The notes: generated from the sequence alone by a model not told the origin. A DNA stretch of 64,000 nt from Bacillota bacterium (GCA_023410535.1 JAEYPR010000031.1:310001-374000); one strand, 5' to 3'. Numbered from the stretch's first letter, positions 33,125 to 42,229 are shown. Program-made: numbers and translations.

Positions 33125-35638
33125 ATGGGGACCGGTTTCAGGAAAGCAAAAATCCGTCGCAAAATATATCTGGGATTTATTGCGGCGGCAGGATTCGAAT
33201 TGACCATCGGGACATTGGGATTTCTTAAATTAAACGGATCCTTCGCCGATCCGCTGGCAGCGGAGACGCTGCCGATCGCCGGCCTAACCCTTGGTGGGGC
33301 GCTGGTGACGCTGGGCCTGGGCTGGTTGGTCGCCCGCAGTTTTACCAAGTCTTTGCAACGGTTGGGCGCGGTAACCGCGCAACTGGCGGCGGCGGATGAA
33401 TCAGCCGGTGTGCCGGGTAAAGCCCGGCGTGACCTTGGCGAATTGACGGAGACGTTCGCCAAAATGGCTGAAGAGCTTCGTCAACAGACCGAAAGCAACG
33501 GCCGGTTATCCCAAAACGTCTTGACCGTCGGAACGCTCGCCAAGCAAATGGCGCAAGGGGATTTGGATATTGATTTAGCTGAGGGGCCTGATGCTGTGAA
33601 TACTGCCCCAACCGAGTTGATGGGCGGTCTGACGCAAATGCAACAAACCTTACGGGAGTTCATGGCGGAATTACAGGAAATGGCGCGGCAACACGCGGCC
33701 GGCGATATCGGAGTGTTTATGCCGGAAGAACGGTTCGAAGGGGCTTTCCGGACGATGGCGGCTAGTGTCAACGCGATGGTCAAAGAACATATCACCGTCA
33801 AAAAGAAGGCCATGGCCTGCGTGGCTGAGTTCGCCAACGGCAATTTCGACACCGAGTTGGAACAGTTTCCCGGCAAAAAAGCGTTTATCAACGAGCATAT
33901 TGAACAGTTGCGTCAAAGCCTTACCCAATTTATTGATGAAATGCATCACATGGCGACCGAGCATGATGCCGGCGATATCGAGGTGTTTATGCCGGAAGAA
34001 CAGTTCCAAGGGGCTTATCGGGAAATGGCGCAAGGCGTCAACGAGATGGTGAAAGGCCATATCACGGTGAAAAAGAAGGCCATGGCCTGCGTGGCTGAGT
34101 TCGCCAACGGCAATTTCGACACCGAGTTGGAACAATTCCCTGGCAAAAAAGCGTTTATCAACGACAATATCGAATTGTTGCGGCATAATGTCACGCAATT
34201 GATCAACGAAATGAAATATATGTCCGACCAGCACGATGCCGGCGATATCGATGTTTTTGTGCCGGAAGAACAGTTCCAGGGAGCCTATCGTGTGATGGCG
34301 CAAGGCGTCAACGAGATGGTGAAAGGCCATATCACGGTGAAAAAGAAGGCCATGGCTTGCGTGGCCGAGTTCGCCAAAGGCAATTTCGACGCCGAACTGG
34401 AACAATTCCCGGGTAAAAAGGCGTTTATCAATGACCATATCGAAGGGTTGCGCCAGAACCTCCAAGAGGTCAATGGCGAGATTCAGAAGCTGATCGCCGC
34501 GGCGCAAGCGGGCCGGTTACAAGAACGGGCCGCCGCCCAACGGTTCACTGGGGATTGGGCGAAGCTGATTCAGGGCTTAAATGGAATATTGGACGGTATT
34601 ACCGAGCCGATCCGGGAAGCGGCAACGGTGCTGGCGGAAGTGTCGCGCGGCAACCTGTCCTGCAGAGTGGCCGGGGATTACCAGGGCGATCACGCCCAAA
34701 TCAAAGATGCGCTCAACGATACGATCGATAACTTAAACGAGGTGATTAGCGAGATTCGCCAAGCCACGGAACAGGTGGCGCTTGGCTCCAATCACGTGGC
34801 CAACTCTTCGCAAGCCCTATCGCAAGGATCGACGGAACAGGCCAGTTCCTTGGAGGAGATTACTTCGTCCATTGCCGAAATTGCTTCCCAAACCAAACAA
34901 AACGCGCTCAACGCCGACCGGGCCAATAACCTGTCCACATCGGCGAAAGAGAGCGCGCTGAACGGCGACGAACGGATGCAACAGTTGGCGAAGGCGATGG
35001 ATGAAATCAAAGAAGCCTCCCATAGCATCTCCAAGATTATCAAGGTAATTGATGAAATCGCCTTCCAAACCAATATCTTGGCCCTGAACGCCGCCGTGGA
35101 AGCGGCCCGGGCCGGTCAACACGGCAAGGGATTTGCGGTCGTAGCCGAAGAGGTCCGCAATTTAGCCTCCCGGAGCGCCGGCGCGGCCAAGGAGACCGCC
35201 GCAATGATCGAGGGTTCGATCGATAAGGTTCAAACCGGAACCGCCATTACGGCCGAGACAGTCACCGCCTTGCATGCCATTGTCGAGACCGTCTCCGCTG
35301 TCGCCAGCCTGGTCGGGGAGATTGCCATCGCTTCGAATCAACAGGCTTCCGGCATAACCCAAATCAATACCGGACTGGAACAAGTCTCCCAAGTGACCCT
35401 GACCAATACGGCGACCGCCGAGGAGTCGGCGGCAACAAGCGAGGAGTTGTCCAGCCAGGCTGAATTTTTGAAAGGCATGGTGGAACGGTTCCAGCTGAAT
35501 GATCAAACCGGTCTTGACGCCCGGTCGATCGCCGCGTTACCCAACGGAATCAACGCCCCGGCCGTGACCCACCAGTCTCCCGCGGCCTTTGAAACGAAAA
35601 AAAGGCTTTTCCAAGGGAATGATTTCGGCAAATACTAA
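33125..35638 (+). CDS. Methyl-accepting chemotaxis protein with tandem HAMP-like repeats
   Basis: Membrane chemoreceptor of 837 residues. Two helices (about 14-36 and 49-70) are separated by only a short loop, so no extracellular ligand domain is present. A linker/HAMP region leads to a tandem array in which about 90 residues (VKKKAMACVAEFANGNFD, LEQFPGKKAFIN, DAGDIEVFMPEEQFQGAY) recur three times. The DNA repeats with a 270-bp period (33811, 34081, 34351). The C-terminal signalling domain has the conserved tip IAFQTNILALNAAVEAARAG. AAGGAGG precedes ATG 33125. It probably reads a cytoplasmic or membrane-energy signal. No chemotaxis genes lie nearby. Confidence 0.92.
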   Translation: MGTGFRKAKIRRKIYLGFIAAAGFELTIGTLGFLKLNGSFADPLAAETLPIAGLTLGGALVTLGLGWLVARSFTKSLQRLGAVTAQLAAADESAGVPGKARRDLGELTETFAKMAEELRQQTESNGRLSQNVLTVGTLAKQMAQGDLDIDLAEGPDAVNTAPTELMGGLTQMQQTLREFMAELQEMARQHAAGDIGVFMPEERFEGAFRTMAASVNAMVKEHITVKKKAMACVAEFANGNFDTELEQFPGKKAFINEHIEQLRQSLTQFIDEMHHMATEHDAGDIEVFMPEEQFQGAYREMAQGVNEMVKGHITVKKKAMACVAEFANGNFDTELEQFPGKKAFINDNIELLRHNVTQLINEMKYMSDQHDAGDIDVFVPEEQFQGAYRVMAQGVNEMVKGHITVKKKAMACVAEFAKGNFDAELEQFPGKKAFINDHIEGLRQNLQEVNGEIQKLIAAAQAGRLQERAAAQRFTGDWAKLIQGLNGILDGITEPIREAATVLAEVSRGNLSCRVAGDYQGDHAQIKDALNDTIDNLNEVISEIRQATEQVALGSNHVANSSQALSQGSTEQASSLEEITSSIAEIASQTKQNALNADRANNLSTSAKESALNGDERMQQLAKAMDEIKEASHSISKIIKVIDEIAFQTNILALNAAVEAARAGQHGKGFAVVAEEVRNLASRSAGAAKETAAMIEGSIDKVQTGTAITAETVTALHAIVETVSAVASLVGEIAIASNQQASGITQINTGLEQVSQVTLTNTATAEESAATSEELSSQAEFLKGMVERFQLNDQTGLDARSIAALPNGINAPAVTHQSPAAFETKKRLFQGNDFGKY

Positions 35639-35663
35639 AAAAGGTTCGGCAAAGCTGTAAACG

Positions 35664-35704
35664 AAAGCGATACCTTTCCCGGAAGGGAGCGGTATCGCTT
35701 TTTT
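35664..35704 (+). terminator. Rho-independent terminator of the chemoreceptor gene
   Basis: Perfect stem AAGCGATACC (35665-35674) with GGTATCGCTT (35691-35700), an inner TTTCCC/GGGAG pairing, and T-run. Confidence 0.88.
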
Positions 35705-35755
35705 ACTATTGACCAGGATTAAATCAGGTTAACCAAACGTTCTGCCCCTTCCACC

Positions 35756-35784
35756 TTGCGCCGCTCACCCCAATCCGGTATAAT
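35756..35784 (+). promoter_or_regulatory. SigA-type promoter of the 80-aa protein gene
   Basis: TTGCGC at 35756-35761, 17-bp spacer, TATAAT at 35779-35784; the start codon is 50 bp downstream. Confidence 0.7.
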
Positions 35785-35833
35785 TTGTCTGAACATTCTC
35801 CGACAATCCATCCGAGCTTAGAAAGGACACCCC

Positions 35834-36076
35834 ATGAACGAATACCTGCAAAACGTCTACGACAGTGTTTTTGACCTCGTTTATCAAAGTACCCTGGACC
35901 GGAAAGCCCACGATCCCTCCTTCACCAAAGACCAGCTCCAAGAATTGCTGCAAACCTACTACGTCAATATTGACAACAATTGGGAGGGGCGCGGTGAAAT
36001 TAAAGAGACGGAACTGGCGGCGACCGTCGCCGCTTATGAAGTCGTGTTGGCCAATTGGGATGAAAAACCGGCCTGA
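35834..36076 (+). CDS. Small hypothetical protein (80 aa)
   Basis: Not recognised. The 80-residue acidic protein (MNEYLQNVYDSVFDLVYQS at the start, ANWDEKPA at the end) looks soluble and helical, without a signal peptide or cysteines. Support for a real gene: GAAAGGA ribosome site, a canonical promoter with 17-bp spacer upstream, and a hairpin (AGGCAC/GTGCCT, about 36101-36125) downstream shared with the convergent nitroreductase gene. Confidence 0.75.
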   Translation: MNEYLQNVYDSVFDLVYQSTLDRKAHDPSFTKDQLQELLQTYYVNIDNNWEGRGEIKETELAATVAAYEVVLANWDEKPA

Positions 36077-36131
36077 CCGCGGAACAACTGAGGCGAATCA
36101 CTGAAAGGCACCCCACCCGGAGTGCCTTCGA

Positions 36132-36770
36132 TTATGATTGCGCGCTCCATTGATTGAAATGGATCCGTTCCGCGGCGCGGACGATATGTTGCGCGACGGG
36201 CTTGGCCTGCTCATCAGGATATCCCAAGGCAAGATAGCAGGGAATTTCATAATCGGCGGGTATTTGCGTAACCGCTTTGAGATGCGCTACTTCCGCTGCG
36301 GATGGAATTCGGGTCACGCCGTAGATTCCTTCGTTGACGGCAGCCAGTAAAATGTTTTCAATGCAACACCAGATGGAGGCGAAACCGTTTAACGCGAATA
36401 AGGTTTGGGGTTGCAACAGCGGAGCAGTCTGGCGAAAGCAGGGGATGACGATGCACCCGGCGTTAAGTAACATCCGGTATTGCTTGGGGATCGCGTCAAG
36501 ATACATTTCGCGCTGGTTTCCATCAACCAACCCCCAACTGTCGACGATTGATTTGGCGTGCGCTGCGGTCGTATCTTGATTGATCCGGCGTAGCAGTTCG
36601 ATTTTGGCCGCGCGTTCCTTGACCACAATAAATTCCCACTCCCGCAGGTGATTATTGGTCGGCGCCTGCAACCCCGCATCAATCATCTTTTGAATAACTT
36701 CCGTGTCAACTTCCTTCTCCCTAAAATCCCGGACTGTCCGGCGCGCGTAAATCGTTTCATATAAATCCAT
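36132..36770 (-). CDS. Nitroreductase-family FMN protein
   Basis: NAD(P)H-dependent FMN oxidoreductase of the nitroreductase family, 212 residues. Start MDLYETIYARRTVRDF is the typical FMN-contact N-terminus, followed by GLQAPTNNHLREWEFIVV; the C-terminal CYLALGYPDE is also family-typical. ATG 36770 is set by GGGAGG 6-7 bp upstream; the frame is open further upstream into the MarR gene but that part is unrelated. It lies downstream of the MarR gene on the same strand and may be part of the same detoxification response. Confidence 0.87.
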   Translation of the reverse strand: MDLYETIYARRTVRDFREKEVDTEVIQKMIDAGLQAPTNNHLREWEFIVVKERAAKIELLRRINQDTTAAHAKSIVDSWGLVDGNQREMYLDAIPKQYRMLLNAGCIVIPCFRQTAPLLQPQTLFALNGFASIWCCIENILLAAVNEGIYGVTRIPSAAEVAHLKAVTQIPADYEIPCYLALGYPDEQAKPVAQHIVRAAERIHFNQWSAQS

Positions 36771-36909
36771 TGGAAACCTCCCGCTTCGATTTATATCATG
36801 TGATGAACTCAGTATACCGAACGTATGTTCATTTGTAAAGAGATTCCAGGATGAAAATTTACGGAGGGTAACCGATTGACCTAACGGGCCATCGCCTTGT
36901 CGGTAGCTG

Positions 36910-37365
36910 CTATTCGAAATCCTCATGGTCCGCTGCTTCCAATGAATGAATCAACTTTGCCATCAAAACATGAAGTTGGCTTTTCTCAGCATCGGATAAC
37001 GCGGCAAATATCGTATCGAGCATGGCTCGTCTGGCTTGAATGACTTCGCTGACGACTTGGCGGCCGGCTGGGGTTAAATAAACATTCAGCAGCCGTTTGT
37101 CTTTAGAGTTGATCCGCCGCTCGACATAGCCGTTGCGTTCCAACTTGTCCACCAATTCGCCAAGGGAAGCCGGGCGGATTTGCAACTGTTGACTCAGTTC
37201 TTTTTGGCTCAGACCGTCGCTTTGCAGCAACAACCCCAATAAATGCCCCTGGCTTCGATTTAGGCTGCCTCCGGCGCCGCCGAAATCGGAGCGGGAACGT
37301 TCACGATGCATGAGATTGGTAAAATAGCGAAATTGCTCAAGCAGTTGTTCAGCTGTATGCCCCAT
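36910..37365 (-). CDS. MarR-family transcriptional regulator
   Basis: Winged-helix repressor, 151 residues, with QSDGLSQKELSQQLQIRPAS and the recognition region LVDKLERNGYVERRINSKDKR. AAAGGAG precedes ATG 37365. An AGGTACCT core at 37389-37396 just upstream matches two larger copies flanking the promoter of the efflux operon at 40264-40293. It therefore most likely represses both itself and the EmrAB-type pump. TATAAT (minus strand, 37403-37408) is a probable -10 for its own promoter, placing the operator at the start site. Confidence 0.9.
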   Translation of the reverse strand: MGHTAEQLLEQFRYFTNLMHRERSRSDFGGAGGSLNRSQGHLLGLLLQSDGLSQKELSQQLQIRPASLGELVDKLERNGYVERRINSKDKRLLNVYLTPAGRQVVSEVIQARRAMLDTIFAALSDAEKSQLHVLMAKLIHSLEAADHEDFE

Positions 37366-37388
37366 CGCAATGGCTCCTTTCGTTGATA

Positions 37389-37396
37389 AGGTACCT
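37389..37396. promoter_or_regulatory. Operator copy before the MarR gene
   Basis: AGGTACCT, a palindromic core identical to the centres of the sites at 40247-40258 and 40301-40316. It is located between a minus-strand TATAAT and the MarR start codon. Confidence 0.65.
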
Positions 37397-37462
37397 AAAT
37401 CGATTATATACCACCCGGCCGGTTTTGTTATAAAAAAATGGCCTATCTCGAAAAAATGCTTG

Positions 37463-39034
37463 TTATTGTAATGGCGGATCGTTTTTAAGCGCTTGTGCCG
37501 CGCGTCCCTTTAAGAAAAAGCAGGCGATCAAGCCGATCGCGCAAGCGGCCGCCGCGATCAAAAAGCAATCGTCAATCGCTTGAACCGCGGCGCTGGTCCC
37601 GACTTTTCCGGAAATTACCGCAGTGGCGATACGTTCGAGCGTTTTTCCTGACCGGATCGCCATACCTTGCAACGCGTCTTGAAGGTGGTAAAAGACGCCT
37701 CCTGAACCATTGACCGTAGCGGCTAGCCGGGCATAGTGAAAAGCGGTTCTTTGCTGCATCATGGTTGCCAGCAGAGCAATGCCCATCGAGGAACAGATTT
37801 GCGTCGACACCTCAAACGACGCCGAAGCTCTGCCAAGCAACGCCTCGGGTACCGCGTTCAAACAAGCGGTGCCGATCGGCTGCATACAAAGGCCGAGGCC
37901 AATGCCGCGAAGCATCATCCACAGTGACATGAGCCAAAATGGCGTCAGCCCATTGAAAGTATGCATCATATACGTTGTCCAAGTGGTGACGGCCACACCG
38001 GCGATGGCGATCACCTTCACGCCAAATCGATCAAAGATCCAGCCGCTGATCGGCATCATGATGCTGGTGGCGATGACCGCCGGAAACGTAATCAGGCCGG
38101 AAGTCAAGGCGGAATGGCCAAGCACGTTTTGGATCAAAATGGGCTCCAGGAAAACTGCGCCGTTTAAACCGCCTTGCAGCACCCAGAAAACGAGGCTGGA
38201 GATGGCGAAGATCGGCATGGCATAAAGCCGTAGTTCTAAAATGGGGTTGGCGACGCGTAACTCATTGATTACAAATAAGAGCAAACTGACCCCGGCGATG
38301 AACAGTAAGAGCACAATGCGGGGATCATTCCAGCCGAGGCTGGTGCTCTGATCCAAAGCTAATAACAGCGTGAAAAAGCCAACGATTGATAGTGCGATAC
38401 CCCAGCTGTCGACCTTCGTGCCTTTAATGAGTTCAGTCTCCTTGAGCAGTTTTCCAATTAGCAACAGATCGATAATTCCAAACGGCAGATTGATCAGAAA
38501 GATCACGCGCCAGTCGACATTTTCAATCAATAAGCCACCGAGCAGCGGCCCCATTGCCGGCGCCGCCGCTCCGGCCACTCCGCTGATCCCCATCACCAGT
38601 CCGATGCGATCCCTTGGGCAAATTTTATAAAAGATCACCATCGTGCTCGGCATGATCAACCCGCCGCCAATGCCCTGGATAACCCGGGCAACGATCAGGG
38701 TATTAAAATTCCAGGCCATCACACAAAGTGCTGATCCCAATGTAAATAAAGCAATCGCTATAAAAAAACAGCGCTTATAGCCGAAATTATCTCCAAGAAA
38801 CCCGGCCAACGGCATCGTAACACCCATCGTCAACATATAAGCGGTGAGAATCCAGTTAATGGTGGTCGCGTTGACGTTGAAAATGGTCATCATTTTGGGA
38901 AGGGACACTGTGACGATGGTGCCATCCAGCTCCGCCATTAACGTGCCGATGATCAACACGCCCAAGGCAAGCCAGTTGACGGTTTTGGGAGAATCATCCG
39001 CTTGTCCTCCACGATTTTCAGGTTCAATTCCCAT
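37463..39034 (-). CDS. EmrB/QacA-type multidrug efflux MFS transporter
   Basis: Drug/proton antiporter of the DHA2 family, 523 residues with about 14 helices. Motifs: ELDGTIVTVSLP in helix 1, GFLGDNFGYKRCF (loop 2-3 motif A), ARVIQGIGGGLIMPSTMVI, and the antiporter motif C region GVAGAAAPAMGPLLGGLL. AAAGGA lies upstream of ATG 39034. The HlyD/EmrA-type gene is 37 bp upstream in the same operon, and the MarR gene follows 97 bp downstream. The pair should form an EmrAB-like pump crossing both membranes. Confidence 0.92.
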   Translation of the reverse strand: MGIEPENRGGQADDSPKTVNWLALGVLIIGTLMAELDGTIVTVSLPKMMTIFNVNATTINWILTAYMLTMGVTMPLAGFLGDNFGYKRCFFIAIALFTLGSALCVMAWNFNTLIVARVIQGIGGGLIMPSTMVIFYKICPRDRIGLVMGISGVAGAAAPAMGPLLGGLLIENVDWRVIFLINLPFGIIDLLLIGKLLKETELIKGTKVDSWGIALSIVGFFTLLLALDQSTSLGWNDPRIVLLLFIAGVSLLLFVINELRVANPILELRLYAMPIFAISSLVFWVLQGGLNGAVFLEPILIQNVLGHSALTSGLITFPAVIATSIMMPISGWIFDRFGVKVIAIAGVAVTTWTTYMMHTFNGLTPFWLMSLWMMLRGIGLGLCMQPIGTACLNAVPEALLGRASASFEVSTQICSSMGIALLATMMQQRTAFHYARLAATVNGSGGVFYHLQDALQGMAIRSGKTLERIATAVISGKVGTSAAVQAIDDCFLIAAAACAIGLIACFFLKGRAAQALKNDPPLQ

Positions 39035-39071
39035 GGATAGTTCGTTCCTTTCGTCGCTAAGTCGGGGGATG

Positions 39072-40163
39072 CTACTCCGCCGTATGAATCTTCACTGCCG
39101 CGGACATACCCGGCATTAGCTGAACCTTTTCCCGCTTTAACCGAAGCGGGTCGATTGCAATTTTGACCGGCAGCAACTGAGTCACTTTGGTGTAATTGCC
39201 GGCATCATTTTGGGTCGGAATGAGTGCAAAGGTTGATTGGGTAGCCTTTCCTAACTCAACGATCTTCCCATGAAAAATCCGGCCGGGGTAGGCGTCCACC
39301 TTCACTTCCGCTTGTTGACCCAGACGAAGACGACCATATAAATTTTCCTTGATGTTGGCCGCTACCCAAGTAGTTTGAAGGTTGGAGAGAGCGAGAATGG
39401 TTTGATTGGCAACTAGGTTTTCGCCCACCACCGCCGGTATTTGAACCACCGTGCCGCTGATCGGGGCATTGATCAAAGCATCCTCGTAATTTAACTTGGC
39501 GCTTGCGTAGGCGGTTTGAGCCTGTTTTAGCTGTGCCAAATAAGAGTTGAAGCCGGCATTGTTCAGCGCTTTCAGTTGCGTCGTCGCTTCCGCGACACGG
39601 GCTTGAGCGGCCTGGATCGTCCGTTGATCGGCGTCTAGGATCGCCTGGGCTTGGTCAAACGTTGACTGTGCCTCGTCAGCCTCCGCTTTGGAAATAACAC
39701 CGGAGCGGTATAAGGTATTTTTGCGGTCGAGATCGCGTTTGGCACCGGCTAGAATACTTAGATCTTTGGTTTTTTGGGCCGCGGTTGCCGCTAATTCGTG
39801 ATTGGATTTGTCGACAGTTAACTGCGCGGAGCGAAGATCATACGGAAGTTTGGCGTAATTGGCCTTGGCCAATTCCAAAGCGGCTTCGGCCTGTTGCAAC
39901 GCCAGCGCCAGCGCACCGGAGTCCAACTCGGCTAATTTCTGGCCGGCGGTTACGGTAGCGCCGACCGTCACGTATAACTTAGTTAAACAACCGGATAGCT
40001 TGGGGCCGATGTAGGCGATATTGCCTGTCACCTGAGCATTGTCGGTGCTGATTGAGACGTGCAGTTCGTGCCACCACCAGATGCCGCCGGTGATTGCCGT
40101 CACGAGGAGCAGGATGCAACTGATCAAGCCGATCTTCGACGAGCAGAATTTGTTGTCACTCAT
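39072..40163 (-). CDS. HlyD/EmrA-type membrane fusion protein
   Basis: Periplasmic adaptor linking the MFS pump to an outer-membrane channel. The 363-residue protein has one N-terminal membrane anchor (about 13-30). A lipoyl-like half motif follows (YVTVGATVTAGQKLAELD), then a long alpha-helical hairpin (about 85-210), the second half (DALINAPISGTVVQIP) and a beta-barrel domain. ATG 40163 has AAAGGTGG 7 bp upstream; GTG 40175 is in frame but lies on that site. It is the first gene of the efflux operon, driven by a promoter between two operators. Confidence 0.9.
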   Translation of the reverse strand: MSDNKFCSSKIGLISCILLLVTAITGGIWWWHELHVSISTDNAQVTGNIAYIGPKLSGCLTKLYVTVGATVTAGQKLAELDSGALALALQQAEAALELAKANYAKLPYDLRSAQLTVDKSNHELAATAAQKTKDLSILAGAKRDLDRKNTLYRSGVISKAEADEAQSTFDQAQAILDADQRTIQAAQARVAEATTQLKALNNAGFNSYLAQLKQAQTAYASAKLNYEDALINAPISGTVVQIPAVVGENLVANQTILALSNLQTTWVAANIKENLYGRLRLGQQAEVKVDAYPGRIFHGKIVELGKATQSTFALIPTQNDAGNYTKVTQLLPVKIAIDPLRLKREKVQLMPGMSAAVKIHTAE

Positions 40164-40246
40164 TTTGATTTCCACCTTTATAAAGTCTGTTTCATGACTA
40201 CGGTTAATGATCGTAAAGCGAATTGAGTTTAGTTCTTTTATTATAA

Positions 40247-40258
40247 TAAGGTACCTTA
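40247..40258. promoter_or_regulatory. MarR-type operator, copy 2
   Basis: Perfect 12-bp palindrome TAAGGTACCTTA just downstream of the -10 box of the efflux promoter. Confidence 0.75.
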
Positions 40259-40263
40259 ATATG

Positions 40264-40293
40264 ATTATGGCACTTTGGAAAATTGTTTGTCAA
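40264..40293 (-). promoter_or_regulatory. SigA-type promoter of the efflux operon
   Basis: On the minus strand TTGACA (40293-40288), 18-bp spacer, CATAAT (40269-40264), placed exactly between two palindromic operators. Confidence 0.85.
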
Positions 40294-40300
40294 TACATAT

Positions 40301-40316
40301 TTTAAGGTACCTTAAA
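40301..40316. promoter_or_regulatory. MarR-type operator, copy 3
   Basis: Perfect 16-bp palindrome TTTAAGGTACCTTAAA just upstream of the -35 box. Confidence 0.8.
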
Positions 40317-40624
40317 GTGTGTCCGTTTTCGAGTCGGTTTGGTTTAGCGGTAGAGTCCAAAATAAAATAGCGCCGGCCTCAGGCCAACGCTTTATGAAGT
40401 GTTGTTCAATTGTAGTTTGAAGAGAAATGGCTGCTTATGGTCATCAAATTCAAATTTCATAATTCAAAAACCATCACAAAGATTTAAAAAGGAAAAAGGG
40501 TGCCAATGGCGAAATGTAACATACTGGACCATCAGATATGTCGCACGAAATATTTGGAACCAAAGGTGAAATAATTCAATCCTTTGTTTTTCAGCCACAA
40601 TTAAAGTGAAAAGGGAATAACGGT

Positions 40625-41497
40625 ATGCAGATAAAAGAGTTGTACAACCAGACAAAGCCGGTGTTATCGCTGGAGATTTTTCCACCGAATCAAGATTATC
40701 CGGTCGAGACGGTTTATCAGACCATTGCCGAACTCCGGGATCTCAATCCCGATTATATTAGCGTGACATACGGCGCCGGCGGGGCGACCCGGGCGCGGAC
40801 GGTTGAGATCGCGGCCCAGATCAAAAAACAATATCAGATTGAAACTATGGCCCACCTGACCTGTGTGGGCCATTCCCCGGCGGAATTGGACAGTGTTATC
40901 GAACAGTTGGAAGCCAACCAGATTGAAAATGTTTTGGCGTTGCGCGGCGATCCGCCCCGCAATGAACCGAACTTTACTTTTCAACCCGGCCATTACCGTT
41001 ATGCAACTGAGTTGGTAAAGCATTTACGCGCCAAAAACCGTTTTTGCATCGGCGCGGCGGCGTACACCGAAGGCCATGTCGAGTCCAAACGCTGGCAGGA
41101 TGACTGGGACCATCTTCGGGACAAAGTTGAGGCGGGAGTGGATTTTTTAGTCACTCAACTGTACTTTGACAACCGTCTTTTTTACAATTTTAAAGAGAAT
41201 CTGTTGCGCCTGGGCGTTACCGTGCCGGTGTCGGCGGGGATCATGCCGATTTTGGACAGTAAACGGATCCGGCGGATGATCAACCTCTCCGGCGCTTCGA
41301 TCCCGGCCAAACTATTGCAGTTGTTTGATAAGTACGCCGACCATCCCGCCGATTTTCAAAAAGCGGGTCTGGAGTATGCCACCGAACAGATGCGGGACTT
41401 GCTGGAGAACGGCGTTGAAGGGATTCATTATTACACCATGAACCGGTCGGAACATACCCGGACCGTATTTGAAAATTTAGGATTGATAGGAAGATAA
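40625..41497 (+). CDS. metF: Methylenetetrahydrofolate reductase
   Basis: Reduces 5,10-methylene-THF to 5-methyl-THF for methionine synthesis (or links the methyl branch in acetogens). The 290-residue TIM barrel has SLEIFPPNQD at the N-terminus, ISVTYGAGGATRARTVEIA, MAHLTCVGHS, VLALRGDPP and DFLVTQLYFDN, all family signatures. AAGGGA lies upstream of ATG 40625. rpiA begins 9 bp after the stop, so the two are probably cotranscribed. No zinc-binding or MetV partner gene is seen next to it. Confidence 0.95.
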   Translation: MQIKELYNQTKPVLSLEIFPPNQDYPVETVYQTIAELRDLNPDYISVTYGAGGATRARTVEIAAQIKKQYQIETMAHLTCVGHSPAELDSVIEQLEANQIENVLALRGDPPRNEPNFTFQPGHYRYATELVKHLRAKNRFCIGAAAYTEGHVESKRWQDDWDHLRDKVEAGVDFLVTQLYFDNRLFYNFKENLLRLGVTVPVSAGIMPILDSKRIRRMINLSGASIPAKLLQLFDKYADHPADFQKAGLEYATEQMRDLLENGVEGIHYYTMNRSEHTRTVFENLGLIGR

Positions 41498-41506
41498 ACA
41501 AGGAAA

Positions 41507-42229
41507 ATGAAAAGTGCTGAAAGTAATAAAGAGTTAAAGAAGTTGGTCGGTGTCGCCGCCGCCCAACTCGTGCAGCCGGGAATGGTCTGCGGGATTGGGA
41601 CCGGTTCCACCGTCACCTTTCTCATTGAGGAACTCGGTCGGCGCGTGCGGGAAGAAAAATTGCGCTTCACCGGGGTCGCCACCTCGTTTCAATCGCGTTT
41701 GCTCTGTAAGCAATATGGCATTCCGGTTTTGGAGATCCAGGATTGTGCCGAGTTGGACTTGGCGATCGATGGAGCCGACGAGGTTGATCCGGAGTTTAAC
41801 GCGATCAAAGGCGGCGGCGCCGCCCATACCCGGGAGAAGGTCGTGGCTGCCATGGCCAAGCAGTTTGTGATCATTATCGACGAGTCCAAACAGGTGCCGC
41901 GGGTGGGACAGGCTTTTCCGGTTCCGGTCGAAGTGATCCCCAGCGCGTTGCAGTTTGTCACCGCCCGGATCAAAGCCTTAGGCGGCCACTCCGAACTACG
42001 GTTGGGCGTCAAAAAAGACGGACCGGTGATCACCGATAACGGCCAGTTTGTCATCGATGTCCGTTTTGCCACTGGAACCGACCTACGCCCGATCGATCAA
42101 GAGTTACACCGGATTCCGGGCGTGATTGAGACCGGACTTTTTTACGATTTAGCCCAAAAGGTGCTGGTCGGACGGAATGAGGGCCTAACGGTTGATACAT
42201 TGGTCAAACCGGCTAAACGGTTGCATTAA
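41507..42229 (+). CDS. rpiA: Ribose-5-phosphate isomerase A
   Basis: Interconverts ribose-5-phosphate and ribulose-5-phosphate in the pentose phosphate pathway. The 240-residue protein has GIGTGSTVTFLIEELG (phosphate loop), DLAIDGADEVD with catalytic Asp residues, and IKGGGAAHTREKVVA. AAGGAAA precedes ATG 41507. The length is normal for the family. Confidence 0.95.
   Translation: MKSAESNKELKKLVGVAAAQLVQPGMVCGIGTGSTVTFLIEELGRRVREEKLRFTGVATSFQSRLLCKQYGIPVLEIQDCAELDLAIDGADEVDPEFNAIKGGGAAHTREKVVAAMAKQFVIIIDESKQVPRVGQAFPVPVEVIPSALQFVTARIKALGGHSELRLGVKKDGPVITDNGQFVIDVRFATGTDLRPIDQELHRIPGVIETGLFYDLAQKVLVGRNEGLTVDTLVKPAKRLH

Larger units (their letters stand above)
40164..40624. other. Gene-free stretch between the efflux operon and metF
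   Basis: 461 bp. It holds the efflux promoter with two operators (40247-40316), a compact hairpin GGCCT-c-AGGCC with AGCG/CGCT flanks near 40370-40394, and one copy of ATGTCGCACGA (about 40537). No supported open frame lies inside. Confidence 0.55.

Noticed and set aside
37761..38225. Long plus-strand frame opposite the efflux transporter gene
   Set aside because: It is a shadow of the MFS gene, with no ribosome site and no recognisable domain.
40335..40365. tRNA-like D-arm word (TTTAGCGGTAGAGT)
   Set aside because: No acceptor, anticodon or T-arm partner can be drawn around it.
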